DNA from: Gordionus sp. m RMFG-2023
Lineage: Eukaryota; Nematomorpha; Gordioida; Chordodea; Parachordodidae
Direction: 5' to 3'
Length of the DNA: 64,000 nucleotides
Assembly (NCBI RefSeq): GCF_954871325.1
Contig: NC_088776.1
Coordinates: forward strand, 25,840,508-25,904,507
Shown: positions 1 through 10,905 of the stretch, in pieces
Layout of the letters: each line of letters begins with the position of its first letter
How positions within the stretch are numbered: the stretch's first letter is position 1
Made by a program: the position numbers and the translations under genes
Notes under the pieces: model-generated
What the model was told of the DNA's origin: nothing
Seen by the model: only the letters and a program-made list of their open reading frames with translations
The model's database searches: none

Positions 1-493
1 TTAGATTCTTTTATTCAATTTATAAAAGATGAATATTCTTTTTAAATTACAAATATAAAATTAAATGATAGTTAATTAATATGAAAATTGAAAATAAATT
101 AATTAATAAAAAGTTATTTCATATGAAAATTAAATTAAACTGAAAATAAATTAAATTGCAAATTTCCTTACCTTGATTAATTTAATGTTTGATATATTTC
201 TTGCTAACTAAATATTTTCTTGATCTTGGTCTCTTTATTGATTTCGTAAATAATTTTTCCAAAAATCAAATCTTCTTACAAAAATCCATTAATTAAAAAT
301 AAAAATCATTTTCCTTTGTTGCCACTGTATTTCTTTTCACAAAAATCAACAAAATACATGGCTAACAACAGGTTCATAATATATATATATATTATAATAA
401 TATAAGAAAGTTAATTAATATTAAAATTAAATGATAGTTACGATATTACAACACCTTTAATACAATTATGAATAATCATTTAATATTACAACA
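1..493 (-). repeat. LTR (minus orientation), Ty3/gypsy fossil
   Basis: The reverse complement of this stretch matches the plus-oriented LTR at 2594-3103 along most of its length. It begins, in element orientation, with TGTTGTAATATT. The left edge coincides with the window edge, so it may continue outside. Confidence 0.75.
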
Positions 494-511
494 CGTCCAC
501 CCTATTAAGGC

Positions 512-1039
512 TTAGTGTATATAATCTTCATCTTCTTCTTCCAACAATGTCATTTCTTCTAAATGACTCATGACATACCCCATATCCCATTCACCTCTCA
601 TTCCACCCAATAATTCCTCTTCTTCCTTCTGTATCAGTATATCTTTATCTTTATTCATACTCGCTAATGTTCCTTTCTCTGATCTTATATTCACTCTATT
701 GACAATCTCTGTACATTTATCCTTGGCACATCCTTGTATTCTTTTCTTTCTATTCCTGAATCTCTTTCCTTGACACTGAATCTTTACATGTCCCCACCTT
801 CTACAACGAAAACATTGACGAGTCCGTCTTATATCACATCTGTTCGACAACATACATTCTTCTTCTCTTTCATCTTCCAGCAATTTCTCCCACGTTATCC
901 TCGTGTTTCCTTTCATTTGTTGTCTCCATCTATCCTCCCACTTCATCGATAACGGATAATAATTCATGGGTAATATCACATTCTTCATGATGTGTGTCTT
1001 AAAATGCAAGTATGAAACCTTTGCCATCAAATCTTTCAA
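512..1039 (-). CDS. Zinc-knuckle ORF downstream of integrase, Ty3/gypsy fossil
   Basis: This 175-residue reading frame lies between the integrase frame and the LTR. Around residues 68-90 it has a CX2CX4HX4C retroviral-type zinc knuckle (CFRCRRWGHVKIQC), followed by a basic stretch and an acidic C-terminus. Such knuckles normally bind nucleic acid in Gag, which sits upstream of pol. Here the frame lies downstream of integrase, which is unusual. A near-identical copy is at 5503-6030. Assignment to the element is secure from position and copy number. Its function as a Gag-like protein is inference. Confidence 0.7.
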   Translation of the reverse strand: MKDLMAKVSYLHFKTHIMKNVILPMNYYPLSMKWEDRWRQQMKGNTRITWEKLLEDEREEECMLSNRCDIRRTRQCFRCRRWGHVKIQCQGKRFRNRKKRIQGCAKDKCTEIVNRVNIRSEKGTLASMNKDKDILIQKEEEELLGGMRGEWDMGYVMSHLEEMTLLEEEDEDYIH

Positions 1040-1096
1040 AAATGCAAAAATAAATATATATACCTTCCCCCTCCCAGCTCTATATATATATATAAA

Positions 1097-2587
1097 TTAT
1101 TCTATTCTAATTTTCGTTTGATCATGGTGACGAATACCCTCCGTCCCATTTTCAAATTTTATACGATTCAATTTTTTTCCTAAATTTTCCATTACTATCC
1201 CTCTTTCCCATAATTTATCCTTATTGTTATAACATCTAGCCCATACTATTTGACCCATATGATATAATGTACCATTGGTCTTATTTGATAAAACATCTAT
1301 ATCACATTTTGGTTTTATAAGATCTAATAATACTTTCGTCCTTCTTCCCAAAAATCTTTCAGTTGGAGTAAAACCTCCACTGTTTTTGGAATTATTATAA
1401 TACAATTGTGCAATCCACACTTCACCCCTTTCATATTTGGCTTTCTTTAACCAACCCTTAACAATAGCCACCATCCTTTCAGCTTGTCCATTAGAACTAG
1501 GATGATATGGTGGTGCCAAAATATGTTGGGTTTGTGTGTTAGCACAAAATTGTTTAAAACCCTCGCTAATGAAAGCTGGACCGCCATCAGAAACAATGAC
1601 TTCGGGAATCCCGAATTTTGCCCATAAATTTTGTAATTTTTTAATTACAATGTTAGTAGTTAAACCATGTACCTCCTCATATTCAATCCATTTTGAATAT
1701 GAGTCTACTACTAAAAAATATGATCTTTTATTTAAATCAAAAAAATCGACGTGTATTCGTTCCCACGGTCGACTTGTTTTTGGCCAAATATTACCTACTT
1801 CCTTATGTGGCATGTTGGCAAAAGTATTACAAGGCACACATTTTTTTGTAATATATTCAATTTCCTCATTCATACCCGGCCACCATATATATTCCCTAGC
1901 CCATTGTTTCATTCTTTCAATGCCTTGATGCCCGGCATGTAAAATTATTAACAATTTATTTCTTAATTTTTTAGGGATTACTGCTCGATTTATTCTAATA
2001 ACACAATCATCCACTATAGATAATTCTGTTTGTATCCTTTTATAATTATTAAGATTATTCCTCCACTTTATGGTCCCTATTAAACATAATCTTACCTGTC
2101 TTAATTCCTTATCCCTTATACTATGCTTCCTGAGTTCATCCCACGTAGTAGGACCCCCTTTTAATATGTGAGATAAATTACGGATTATTGTTTCATCTTC
2201 TTGTGAAGATTCTATATTATTTATTTTAAAAATTTCAGTGTTAGATCCCAATCTGGATAAAATATCAGGTAGATGATTTTCCCTACCTCTTCGATATTTA
2301 ATCTCCAAATTGAAACTACCAACCAATAATAACCACCTTTGAAGCCTAGGTGATAACATTAATTCTTTGTTATTTTTCTTGAACAAATGAATTAACGGCT
2401 TATGGTCGGTATATACTGTAAATCTTTTTCCAATTAAATATTCCCTACACTTAGTTAAACCAAAAATTACCGCTAATGCCTCTTGCTCAATCACTGAATA
2501 TCTGGTTTCTGCATCATGAAAAACTCTTGAAAAAAATAAAATAGGTCTCTCCATATCATTTATTACATGTAATAAAGCACCCCCCAC
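1097..2587 (-). CDS. RNase H-integrase part of pol, Ty3/gypsy fossil
   Basis: This frame covers the RNase H domain (residues ~1-100, motif TDHKPLIHLF), the connection, an H2C2 zinc finger (HAGHQGIERM then CVPC), and an integrase core (HVDFFDL, VSDGGPAF, and the GQAERM glutamate). A C-terminal chromatin- or DNA-binding tail follows. In Ty3/gypsy elements these domains degrade the RNA strand during reverse transcription and insert the cDNA. The domain order RNase H before integrase fits Ty3/gypsy rather than copia. The upstream end abuts a plus-oriented LTR. It is a fossil segment of an incomplete element. Confidence 0.85.
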   Translation of the reverse strand: MGGALLHVINDMERPILFFSRVFHDAETRYSVIEQEALAVIFGLTKCREYLIGKRFTVYTDHKPLIHLFKKNNKELMLSPRLQRWLLLVGSFNLEIKYRRGRENHLPDILSRLGSNTEIFKINNIESSQEDETIIRNLSHILKGGPTTWDELRKHSIRDKELRQVRLCLIGTIKWRNNLNNYKRIQTELSIVDDCVIRINRAVIPKKLRNKLLIILHAGHQGIERMKQWAREYIWWPGMNEEIEYITKKCVPCNTFANMPHKEVGNIWPKTSRPWERIHVDFFDLNKRSYFLVVDSYSKWIEYEEVHGLTTNIVIKKLQNLWAKFGIPEVIVSDGGPAFISEGFKQFCANTQTQHILAPPYHPSSNGQAERMVAIVKGWLKKAKYERGEVWIAQLYYNNSKNSGGFTPTERFLGRRTKVLLDLIKPKCDIDVLSNKTNGTLYHMGQIVWARCYNNKDKLWERGIVMENLGKKLNRIKFENGTEGIRHHDQTKIRIE

Positions 2588-2593
2588 ACCCCT

Positions 2594-3103
2594 ATTAAAT
2601 GATTATTCATAATTGTATTAAAGGTGTTGTAATATCGTAACTATCATTTAATTTTAATATTAATTAACTTTCTTATATTATTATAATATATATATATATT
2701 ATGAACCTGTTGTTAGCCATGTATTTTGTTGATTTTTGTGAAAAGAAATACAGTGGCCAACAAAGGAAAATGATTTTTATTTTTAATTAATGGATTTTTG
2801 TAAGAAGATTTGATTTTTGGAAAAATTATTTACGAAATCAATAAAGAGACCAAGATCAAGAAAATATTTAGTTAGCAAGAAATATATCAAACATTAAATT
2901 AATCAAGGTAAGGAAATTTGCAATTTAATTTATTTTCAGTTTAATTTAATTTTCATATGAAATAACTTTTTATTAATTAATTTATTTTCAATTTTCATAT
3001 TAATTAACTATCATTTAATTTTAATATTAATTAACTTTCATATTTTCATATTAGTAATTTAAAAAGAATATTCATCTTTTATAAATTGAATAAAAGAATC
3101 TAA
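2594..3103 (+). repeat. LTR (plus orientation), Ty3/gypsy fossil
   Basis: This stretch is homologous to the minus LTR at 1-493 and the plus LTR at 6049-6508. It stands in inverted orientation relative to the first, so the pol segment between them is flanked by head-to-head LTRs instead of the normal direct repeats. Confidence 0.75.
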
Positions 3104-3380
3104 TAATTATTGAAATTTTATTTAATTTAACGTATATATTTTATTGGAATAAGAGTATCGCCTCTGATAGCGATACTCTGAGTTAAAATTTTGTTAACTT
3201 TCTCTTTATATTTTTTTTATTATTATAAAATTAAATTATCCAAAGTTTATATAAAATTGAAAAAGTGATCTTTACAATTTCGTTAATGCAATAAATATCA
3301 TCATTTACATAAAAATTAATACATCTGTTAAAATAAATCACTTTATCAAATAAAATATACATTAAAAAAATGTACATTAC
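3104..3380. other. Spacer between two retroelement blocks, with a perfect hairpin
   Basis: No coding capacity or similarity to the adjoining retroelement is seen. Positions 3152-3161 and 3170-3179 form a perfect 10-bp inverted repeat (AGAGTATCGC) with an 8-base loop. The stretch may be host DNA or the junction filler of the rearrangement. Confidence 0.5.
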
Positions 3381-4013
3381 CCCGGCATGTAAAATTATTA
3401 ACAATTTATTTCTTAATTTTTTAGGGATTACTGCTCGATTTATTCTAATAACACAATCATCCACTATAGATAATTCTGTTTGTATCCTTTTATAATTATT
3501 AAGATTATTCTTCCACTTTATGGTCCCTATTAAACATAATCTTACCTGTCTTAATTCCTTATCCCTTATACTATGCTTCCTGAGTTCATCCCACGTAGTA
3601 GGACCCCCTTTTAATATGTGAGATAAATTACGGATTATTGTTTCATCTTCTTGTGAAGATTCTATATTATTTATTTTAAAAATTTCAGTGTTAGATCCCA
3701 ATCTGGATAAAATATCAGGTAGATGATTTTCCCTACCTCTTCGATATTTAATCTCCAAATTGAAACTACCAACCAATAATAACCACCTTTGAAGCCTAGG
3801 TGATAACATTAATTCTTTGTTATTTTTCTTGAACAAATGAATTAACGGCTTATGGTCGGTATATACTGTAAATCTTTTTCCAATTAAATATTCCCTACAC
3901 TTAGTTAAACCAAAAATTACCGCTAATGCCTCTTGCTCAATCACTGAATATCTGGTTTCTGCATCATGAAAAACTCTTGAAAAAAATAAAATAGGTCTCT
4001 CCATATCATTTAT
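3381..4013 (-). mobile_element. Pol segment (RNase H to integrase finger), minus strand, Ty3/gypsy fossil
   Basis: This repeats, on the minus strand, the same RNase H and connection region found at 1097-2587. At 4013/4017 it joins head to head with a plus-strand copy, giving a palindrome of about 0.6 kb per arm. It is a broken fossil piece. Confidence 0.8.
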
Positions 4014-4016
4014 TAC

Positions 4017-5445
4017 AGTTTTTCATGATGCAGAAACCAGATATTCAGTGATTGAGCAAGAGGCATTAGCGGTAATTTTTGGTTTAACTAAGTGTAGGGA
4101 ATATTTAATTGGAAAAAGATTTACAGTATATACCGACCATAAGCCGTTAATTCATTTGTTCAAGAAAAATAACAAAGAATTAATGTTATCACCTAGGCTT
4201 CAAAGGTGGTTATTATTGGTTGGTAGTTTCAATTTGGAGATTAAATATCGAAGAGGTAGGGAAAATCATCTACCTGATATTTTATCCAGATTGGGATCTA
4301 ACACTGAAATTTTTAAAATAAATAATATAGAATCTTCACAAGAAGATGAAACAATAATCCGTAATTTATCTCACATATTAAAAGGGGGTCCTACTACGTG
4401 GGATGAACTCAGGAAGCATAGTATAAGGGATAAGGAATTAAGACAGGTAAGATTATGTTTAATAGGGACCATAAAGTGGAAGAATAATCTTAATAATTAT
4501 AAAAGGATACAAACAGAATTATCTATAGTGGATGATTGTGTTATTAGAATAAATCGAGCAGTAATCCCTAAAAAATTAAGAAATAAATTGTTAATAATTT
4601 TACATGCCGGGCATCAAGGCATTGAAAGAATGAAACAATGGGCTAGGGAATATATATGGTGGCCGGGTATGAATGAGGAAATTGAATATATTACAAAAAA
4701 ATGTGTGCCTTGTAATACTTTTGCCAACATGCCACATAAGGAAGTAGGTAATATTTGGCCAAAAACAAGTCGACCGTGGGAACGAATACACGTCGATTTT
4801 TTTGATTTAAATAAAAGATCATATTTTTTAGTAGTAGACTCATATTCAAAATGGATTGAATATGAGGAGGTACATGGTTTAACTACTAACATTGTAATTA
4901 AAAAATTACAAAATTTATGGGCAAAATTCGGGATTCCCGAAGTCATTGTTTCTGATGGCGGTCCAGCTTTCATTAGCGAGGGTTTTAAACAATTTTGTGC
5001 TAACACACAAACCCAACATATTTTGGCACCACCATATCATCCTAGTTCTAATGGACAAGCTGAAAGGATGGTGGCTATTGTTAAGGGTTGGTTAAAGAAA
5101 GCCAAATATGAAAGGGGTGAAGTGTGGATTGCACAATTGTATTATAATAATTCCAAAAACAGTGGAGGTTTTACTCCAACTGAAAGATTTTTGGGAAGAA
5201 GGACGAAAGTATTATTAGATCTTATAAAACCAAAATGTGATATAGATGTTTTATCAAATAAGACCAATGGTACATTATATCATATGGGTCAAATAGTATG
5301 GGCTAGATGTTATAACAATAAGGATAAATTATGGGAAAGAGGGATAGTAATGGAAAATTTAGGAAAAAAATTGAATCGTATAAAATTTGAAAATGGGACG
5401 GAGGGTATTCGTCACCATGATCAAACGAAAATTAGAATAGAATAA
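4017..5445 (+). CDS. RNase H-integrase part of pol, plus-strand copy, Ty3/gypsy fossil
   Basis: This is the plus-strand counterpart of the frame at 1097-2587, with the same RNase H, H2C2 finger and DDE integrase motifs and almost the same protein. It is followed by the zinc-knuckle frame and a plus LTR, so this half keeps the element's normal 3' order. It is an incomplete fossil with no protease or RT core upstream. Confidence 0.8.
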
Positions 5446-5502
5446 TATATATATATATATAGAGCTGGGAGGGGGAAGGTATATATATTTATTTTTGCAT
5501 TT

Positions 5503-6030
5503 TTGAAAGATTTGATGGCAAAGGTTTCATACTTGCATTTTAAGACACACATCATGAAGAATGTGATATTACCCATGAATTATTATCCGTTATCGATGAA
5601 GTGGGAGGATAGATGGAGACAACAAATGAAAGGAAACACGAGGATAACGTGGGAGAAATTGCTGGAAGATGAAAGAGAAGAAGAATGTATGTTGTCGAAC
5701 AGATGTGATATAAGACGGACTTGTCAATGTTTTCGTTGTAGAAGGTGGGGACATGTAAAGATTCAGTGTCAAGGAAAGAGATTCAGGAATAGAAAGAAAA
5801 GAATACAAGGATGTGCCAAGGATAAATGTACAGAGATTGTCAATAGAGTGAATATAAGATCAGAGAAAGGAACATTAGCGAGTATGAATAAAGATAAAGA
5901 TATACTGATACAGAAGGAAGAAGAGGAATTATTGGGTGGAATGAGAGGTGAATGGGATATGGGGTATGTCATGAGTCATTTAGAAGAAATGACATTGTTG
6001 GAAGAAGAAGATGAAGATTATATACACTAA
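5503..6030 (+). CDS. Zinc-knuckle ORF, plus-strand copy, Ty3/gypsy fossil
   Basis: This 175-residue copy of the frame at 512-1039 has the same CX2CX4HX4C knuckle and acidic tail. It ends 18 bases before the LTR. That both copies stay open suggests the family kept this frame as a gene. Confidence 0.7.
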   Translation: MKDLMAKVSYLHFKTHIMKNVILPMNYYPLSMKWEDRWRQQMKGNTRITWEKLLEDEREEECMLSNRCDIRRTCQCFRCRRWGHVKIQCQGKRFRNRKKRIQGCAKDKCTEIVNRVNIRSEKGTLASMNKDKDILIQKEEEELLGGMRGEWDMGYVMSHLEEMTLLEEEDEDYIH

Positions 6031-6048
6031 GCCTTAATAGGGTGGACG

Positions 6049-6508
6049 TGTTGTAATATTAAATGATTATTCATAATTGTATTAAAGGTGTTGTAATATC
6101 GTAACTATCATTTAATTTTAATATTAATTAACTTTCTTATATTATTATAATATATATATATATTATGAACCTGTTGTTAGCCATGTATTTTGTTGATTTT
6201 TGTGAAAAGAAATACAGTGGCAACAAAGGAAAATGATTTTTATTTTTAATTAATGGATTTTTGTAAGAAGATTTGATTTTTGGAAAAATTATTTACGAAA
6301 TCAATAAAGAGACCAAGATCAAGAAAATATTTAGTTAGCAAGAAATATATCAAACATTAAATTAATCAAGGTAAGGAAATTTGCAATTTAATTTATTTTC
6401 AGTTTAATTTAATTTTCATATGAAATAACTTTTTATTAATTAATTTATTTTCAATTTTCATATTAATTAACTATCATTTAATTTTAATATTAATTAACTT
6501 TCATATTA
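6049..6508 (+). repeat. LTR (plus orientation), Ty3/gypsy fossil
   Basis: It starts TGTTGTAATATTAAATG right after the zinc-knuckle frame and matches the LTR at 2594-3103 until about 6508, where the similarity ends. Confidence 0.75.
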
Positions 6509-6739
6509 AATAGTAGATATCATTAAATATTTAATATTCCATCTCGCGACGTCCATTAGAATTCTTGTTACACCACTTATCAGTGGCGTCGTTAGGGTGG
6601 GGGGGGGCGCAGGGGCTCGAGCCCCCTGAAAAATTTGAATAGCCTCCTGAACCAAAAAAAAATATTTTAATGGCTCCTTAATATCCCTATGAACTAAAAA
6701 TAAATTTTTTGATTGCCCACTGAATGATTTCTTTTATAA

Positions 6740-7990
6740 TTCCATTAGGTAATATATAGATATAATTTTATTATTTGGAAATTAATAAGACTATTTAAAT
6801 TTTTATTAAATGAATATTATTTTAATTATTAGATTAGATTAATACATATAAATTATATTTTCACTATGTCAGCTTGCAATCAAATTCTGTATTAATGTAT
6901 TAAAAATATAATATCAATAACTCACTAATATTAATTTAGCTTTAAAAGTTGAAGTTTAATCGACTTTTATTATTTAACCCTAATTAAATAAATATAATCA
7001 TATATTATTCGAAAATTGTCAAATTTAATATTGTAATTAGCCGAGTTCAAAATGACTAATCAACTGTATATTTATTTTTAAATTTTATTATCATACCTTA
7101 AAAATATTTTCAAGGTCCAAATAAGTATAAGAGATTTCTTTATAAAAAGTAAGTAGAGATATAGTTTATATAATCCTCTACTATATACAGTTGTTTATAA
7201 AATATTAGATATAATGTCGTTTTTATAGACGTATTTGACAGTTATATAATATATTACAGTTAATATTATAGTAAATTTTACTAATAAATGGTTTGATAAT
7301 AAATATAATAACAGATTGCATTCAAGTATTTAACGCCATCTATTTAGTTATAAATAATTTTAAAAATTAAACATTTTCTTATTCATTAATAAATATGATA
7401 TCTTTTCTTCTCTTTTTTTACGTGTTTTTACCTATTTTTTTTTTTTCGAAAAACAGTCTTGAGTTAGATTTTAATACAAGTATATTTTTGATATTATTAC
7501 AAACTACTATTATTTTAAGATATAATATACCAAGGTGATGCAACAATATATAAAATCTTAAATATTTCATCATATCATTCAGGTCCTTATTTTATAGTTA
7601 GAAAATGTTTCATTTCTAATATGGCATTGCTGTGTAAATAACTCTAGGCTTCAATATATTTGCATAATTATTTCTTCCAAAGATTTTTAGTGTTTTTATT
7701 TTATCAATTTATCTAACATAATAAATTCTGATAGTTTATATCGTAAGTGTCATGGCTATTACTGCAAATTAAACAGCATCTATTATTTGTGTTGCTATGT
7801 AATTTAAGATTATTACTATAAAGGCGGAGAGCATATAATTTCATATTTTAGATAAACAATAATGGTCAACTGTGTAGTCGTTTATATATCATTTAAAATG
7901 GAAGATAATCTTTTAGAAATTTAATATCTAACAATAATTTTCTCGATTACTTATCTAGCTTCCATAATATCATCTAAGAGGAAGCTCCAG
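6740..7990. other. AT-rich stretch without a recognisable gene
   Basis: No long frame, known motif or clear repeat is seen. If the surrounding shell is real, this is decayed internal sequence of that element. Confidence 0.5.
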
Positions 7991-8062
7991 CCAGCGTCTA
8001 CATGAACGGGAGGGGTAGGAACAGTATACATCCTATTTTTTTGAGGGTGAGGGGGTAAGCTG

Positions 8063-8431
8063 GGTTAATGATGCTTGGTACCTTAAGGTACCATCTATCA
8101 AATTTGAATTTTGTTCATTTTTCATTTGGATAGGCACTACCAAATATATTTATAATATATATCTGAAAAATCGAGATTTTTGGAAAGCCTCTATGGCCTA
8201 GTAGGCAAGAGCTTGGTTTACTTATCCCATGCTTTTTCTTATTCTAACTTGGTGGTTCCATCCTTGGGGGGATAATATATAGGAGGCCGGACTCGACCAC
8301 GTGATTTCGTATTAATATATTAAATAATAAGGATCTTATTACATTTTAATAAATTTTGGTCGGTATTTAGCAAATTAGGTTGGTATTTAGAATATTTCCA
8401 TACATTCACTTGGTAGTAAGCATCATTAACC
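8063..8431 (+). mobile_element. TIR-flanked MITE containing a tRNA-like region (copy 1)
   Basis: The ends are inverted copies of GGTTAATGATGCTT, and the element is flanked by a perfect 10-bp direct repeat GGGTAAGCTG at 8053-8062 and 8432-8441. Near 8199-8260 lies a tRNA-like stretch with an A-box-like sequence (TGGCCTAGTAGG), but the B box seen in copy 2 is missing through an internal deletion. A related uninterrupted target (GGGTAGGCTGC on the minus strand near 11678) supports the insertion. TSD length and TIRs fit a Mutator-like or similar DNA transposon derivative rather than a classic SINE. Confidence 0.8.
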
Positions 8432-8554
8432 GGGTAAGCTGCTTTAATGGAGGTAGGGTAAATTTTTGGGGGTTGTCTATTAAATTTTGAGATGAAATAG
8501 GACAAAATTTATTGTTGTAAAAATTAATACTTTTATTATAGTATTATTATAATA

Positions 8555-10905
8555 CATTGGCGTACGCAGTGGGGGAAGGGCAGGGGGACAAATCCCCCCC
8601 CCCCCAAAGCCAAAAAATGCAGATGCCGGATAAATTTTTCAAATTTAATCTATTCTCTTTCGTTTTAAATATATTTAATTACATTTATTTATCACATTCA
8701 TTTACTAAGTTGATTTCAATTTATTGGCCTAATATTTGTCTATTTTCTAGTCAAATAATAATTATGGACATAAGAAATTTTTTAAACATACTGATGATGA
8801 TGAAAATCCTAGTCATCTTACAAAAAAGCAAAAAAGTACAAATAATTTTATAACATGTCATAATTAGCCTAGAAGTAAAACATAAGCTTCTTAAAAAGGT
8901 AATAAAAATACCTAAGATTAATATTTTATTTAATAATAGATTAATATTCTGCCCCTCAAATTTCACACAAACTTTATGTGCTAATTGAAAGTTAAAATTT
9001 CAAAACAGCTATTTTACTAGATGGTTGTGGCTAGAATTCTACCGAGACAATGGAGCTTATTGCAGGTTATGAGTCCTGTTAGTTAAGTCAACAAGTACAA
9101 AGATGCTGGATAAATCTTTGACAATAAAACAAATTTATCACAAACGCGGTGTAACCATTATTTCTTCAAATTAATTGTGGGGATATGATTCTCATTTTAT
9201 CACTATTGACAAAAATAGAATTAAAATAGCAAAAGAAAATAGAGATCAAGCTAACTATTGAGGCTATACTATATTGTGGATTGCATGGCCCGTAATTACA
9301 TGGTCATTGGATTCAGGAAGCTTGAATTTCAATAATAATTATAATGAAGGTAATTTTCGTGGTCTTGTAAAATTTCAAGCGTTAGGAGATTCTGTAAACA
9401 GAATTATTTCTGAAACTCCTTGTCCAACAAGGAGAAAGACATTGCAAAAAGCTTTTCCAACGAGATGGAGTCTTTGCCATCAAAACAGCTTCTATAGAGT
9501 TAGAAGAGTTGATTATTATGCTCTTACTGAAAAATCACATCTGAAGGAGATATATCCTCAGAAGCAAGCATATCATTGGTTTCAATACTTACTTTTTTTT
9601 CTCATTAGAATATATATTATGTATTTTTAAAAACATAACATTGACTTGATTGAAATGATGAGAATAGCGGAGAGCATATTATTAGAACTCAGGGAAATTA
9701 GGGCTAATGTTATTGAAGAATTTTATATTTTATATGTTACTTTTGAGTCAAAAGCAGAGCAATATGAGATTAAAATTTGCTCCCTCGGCTTGCAGCGAGG
9801 CAAGCTTATCGTCCTAACATTAATATAGGGTCAGTAGAAGAGTATTATAAAATAAATGTCTTTATCCTCTCTTAGATACATTTATAACCCAAATAGAACG
9901 GGTTTTAATTCATCAGGCAGCACTTAGCAGTCTGCAGATATTACTTCCACAAAAGCCTTATCAACCTTTTTCAGATAGTAATAGAAAAAAAATAAAATAT
10001 TTATCAGATTTTTTTCATGAAGATGTTAAAGTATCTTATGATGCCTTATTAGCTGAATGCCAACTATAGTATATAAAAGATTAACTATGGTTGATATAGT
10101 CCCAAAAAATGCTTTGAATGCTTTGCATCATTTCAAACATCTTTAAGATTATTTTCCCAATGTATAATAAATTATATATATTAGCAACACTTCACATTAG
10201 TATGCAACTAATGAGAGAACATTCCCTTCTTTAAGAAGAATAAAAACATACCTAAAGGAGTACAACTTCTGACAATATATTGAATGGTTTGGCCCTTTTG
10301 AATATTCGTAGGCATTTGACGCCAAGGACAGATGAGATAATTGAACAATAAACCCAATCTCAATGAAGATTGGATTTTACATATAAATTTATAATATGCT
10401 TCTTAATTATTTTATGTGCGAATTAATATTTTAATTATATTTTTTCATGAATACTTTTTTAAGTTATTACATACAAAATACAATTATTCCTAAGAAACTT
10501 GTGTAATAATTTATAATTCCAACATTTAAATTTATACTTTATATATAAATTTTAAAGGCTTAAATTTAAATTTCTATTTTGGGTCATTTATTTTATAGTG
10601 ATTTCTGATTTATATGCTGGTTATATTTATTTATTTATAATTCACATTTATATTATAGTTTTTCATATGCCGTCGGTTATATCCATTTAATATTTTTTTA
10701 ATTCACATTTATTTTATAGTTTTCTATATGCCGGTTTATATATTTATTTTTTATAATTCACATTAATTTAAAATTCTGTATTAGAAATAGTTATTAGTCC
10801 TAAAAAAATTTATGCTTTATATTTTTAAATAACAATGATTTTATTTTAAAAAAATTTAATCCCCCCCCCCCCCCCCCCCCCACACCAAATTACTGCGTAC
10901 GCATG
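8555..10905 (+). mobile_element. hAT transposon fossil with GCGTACGC ends
   Basis: The left end is CATTGGCGTACGCAGT and the right end is ACTGCGTACGCATG, with imperfect 8-bp duplications TTATAATA / TTATAACA at 8547-8554 and 10906-10913. The palindrome's other arm shows the uninterrupted target. Decayed plus-strand transposase pieces lie at 9180-10370. They include the TRWSL motif typical of hAT proteins near 9460 and a dimerisation-domain remnant near 10200-10340 (NERTF-like, then LNGLALLNIRR). A 20-base C run lies just inside the right end. It is the same family as 13084-15802, with many stops and frameshifts. Confidence 0.85.
9180..10370 (+). pseudogene. Decayed hAT transposase (DUF4371/ZMYM-type)
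   Basis: Short fragments in shifting frames match the protein coded on the minus strand of 13084-15802. They include the IDKNRIKIAKENR region, the NRIISETPCPTRR and TRWSL region, and the C-terminal dimerisation region. The family cuts and pastes DNA with an RNase H-like fold. This copy has several frameshifts and stops and cannot make a transposase. Confidence 0.75.

Larger units (their letters stand above)
1..6508. mobile_element. Rearranged Ty3/gypsy LTR-retrotransposon fossil
   Basis: Three LTR copies and three pol segments of one Ty3/gypsy family lie together on both strands. The order is minus LTR, minus zinc-knuckle ORF, minus RNase H-integrase, plus LTR, unrelated spacer, minus RNase H piece, plus RNase H-integrase, plus zinc-knuckle ORF, plus LTR. 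The family is shown by the RNase H (TDHKPL) and integrase (H2C2 finger and DDE core) motifs. The parts are almost identical to each other, which points to recent origin. The upstream pol parts (protease, RT core) are not seen, and the copy is broken, with at least three rearrangement junctions. Whether the palindromic layout is genomic or an assembly artefact cannot be told here. Confidence 0.85.

Noticed and set aside
1536-1942. Plus-strand frames inside the retroelement, repeated at 4600-5006
   Set aside because: They are antisense shadows of the integrase frame and appear in both copies only because the parent does.
1-6508. DIRS-type element, because terminal repeats are inverted
   Set aside because: A DDE integrase with H2C2 finger is present and no tyrosine recombinase is seen, so it is a rearranged Ty3/gypsy fossil.
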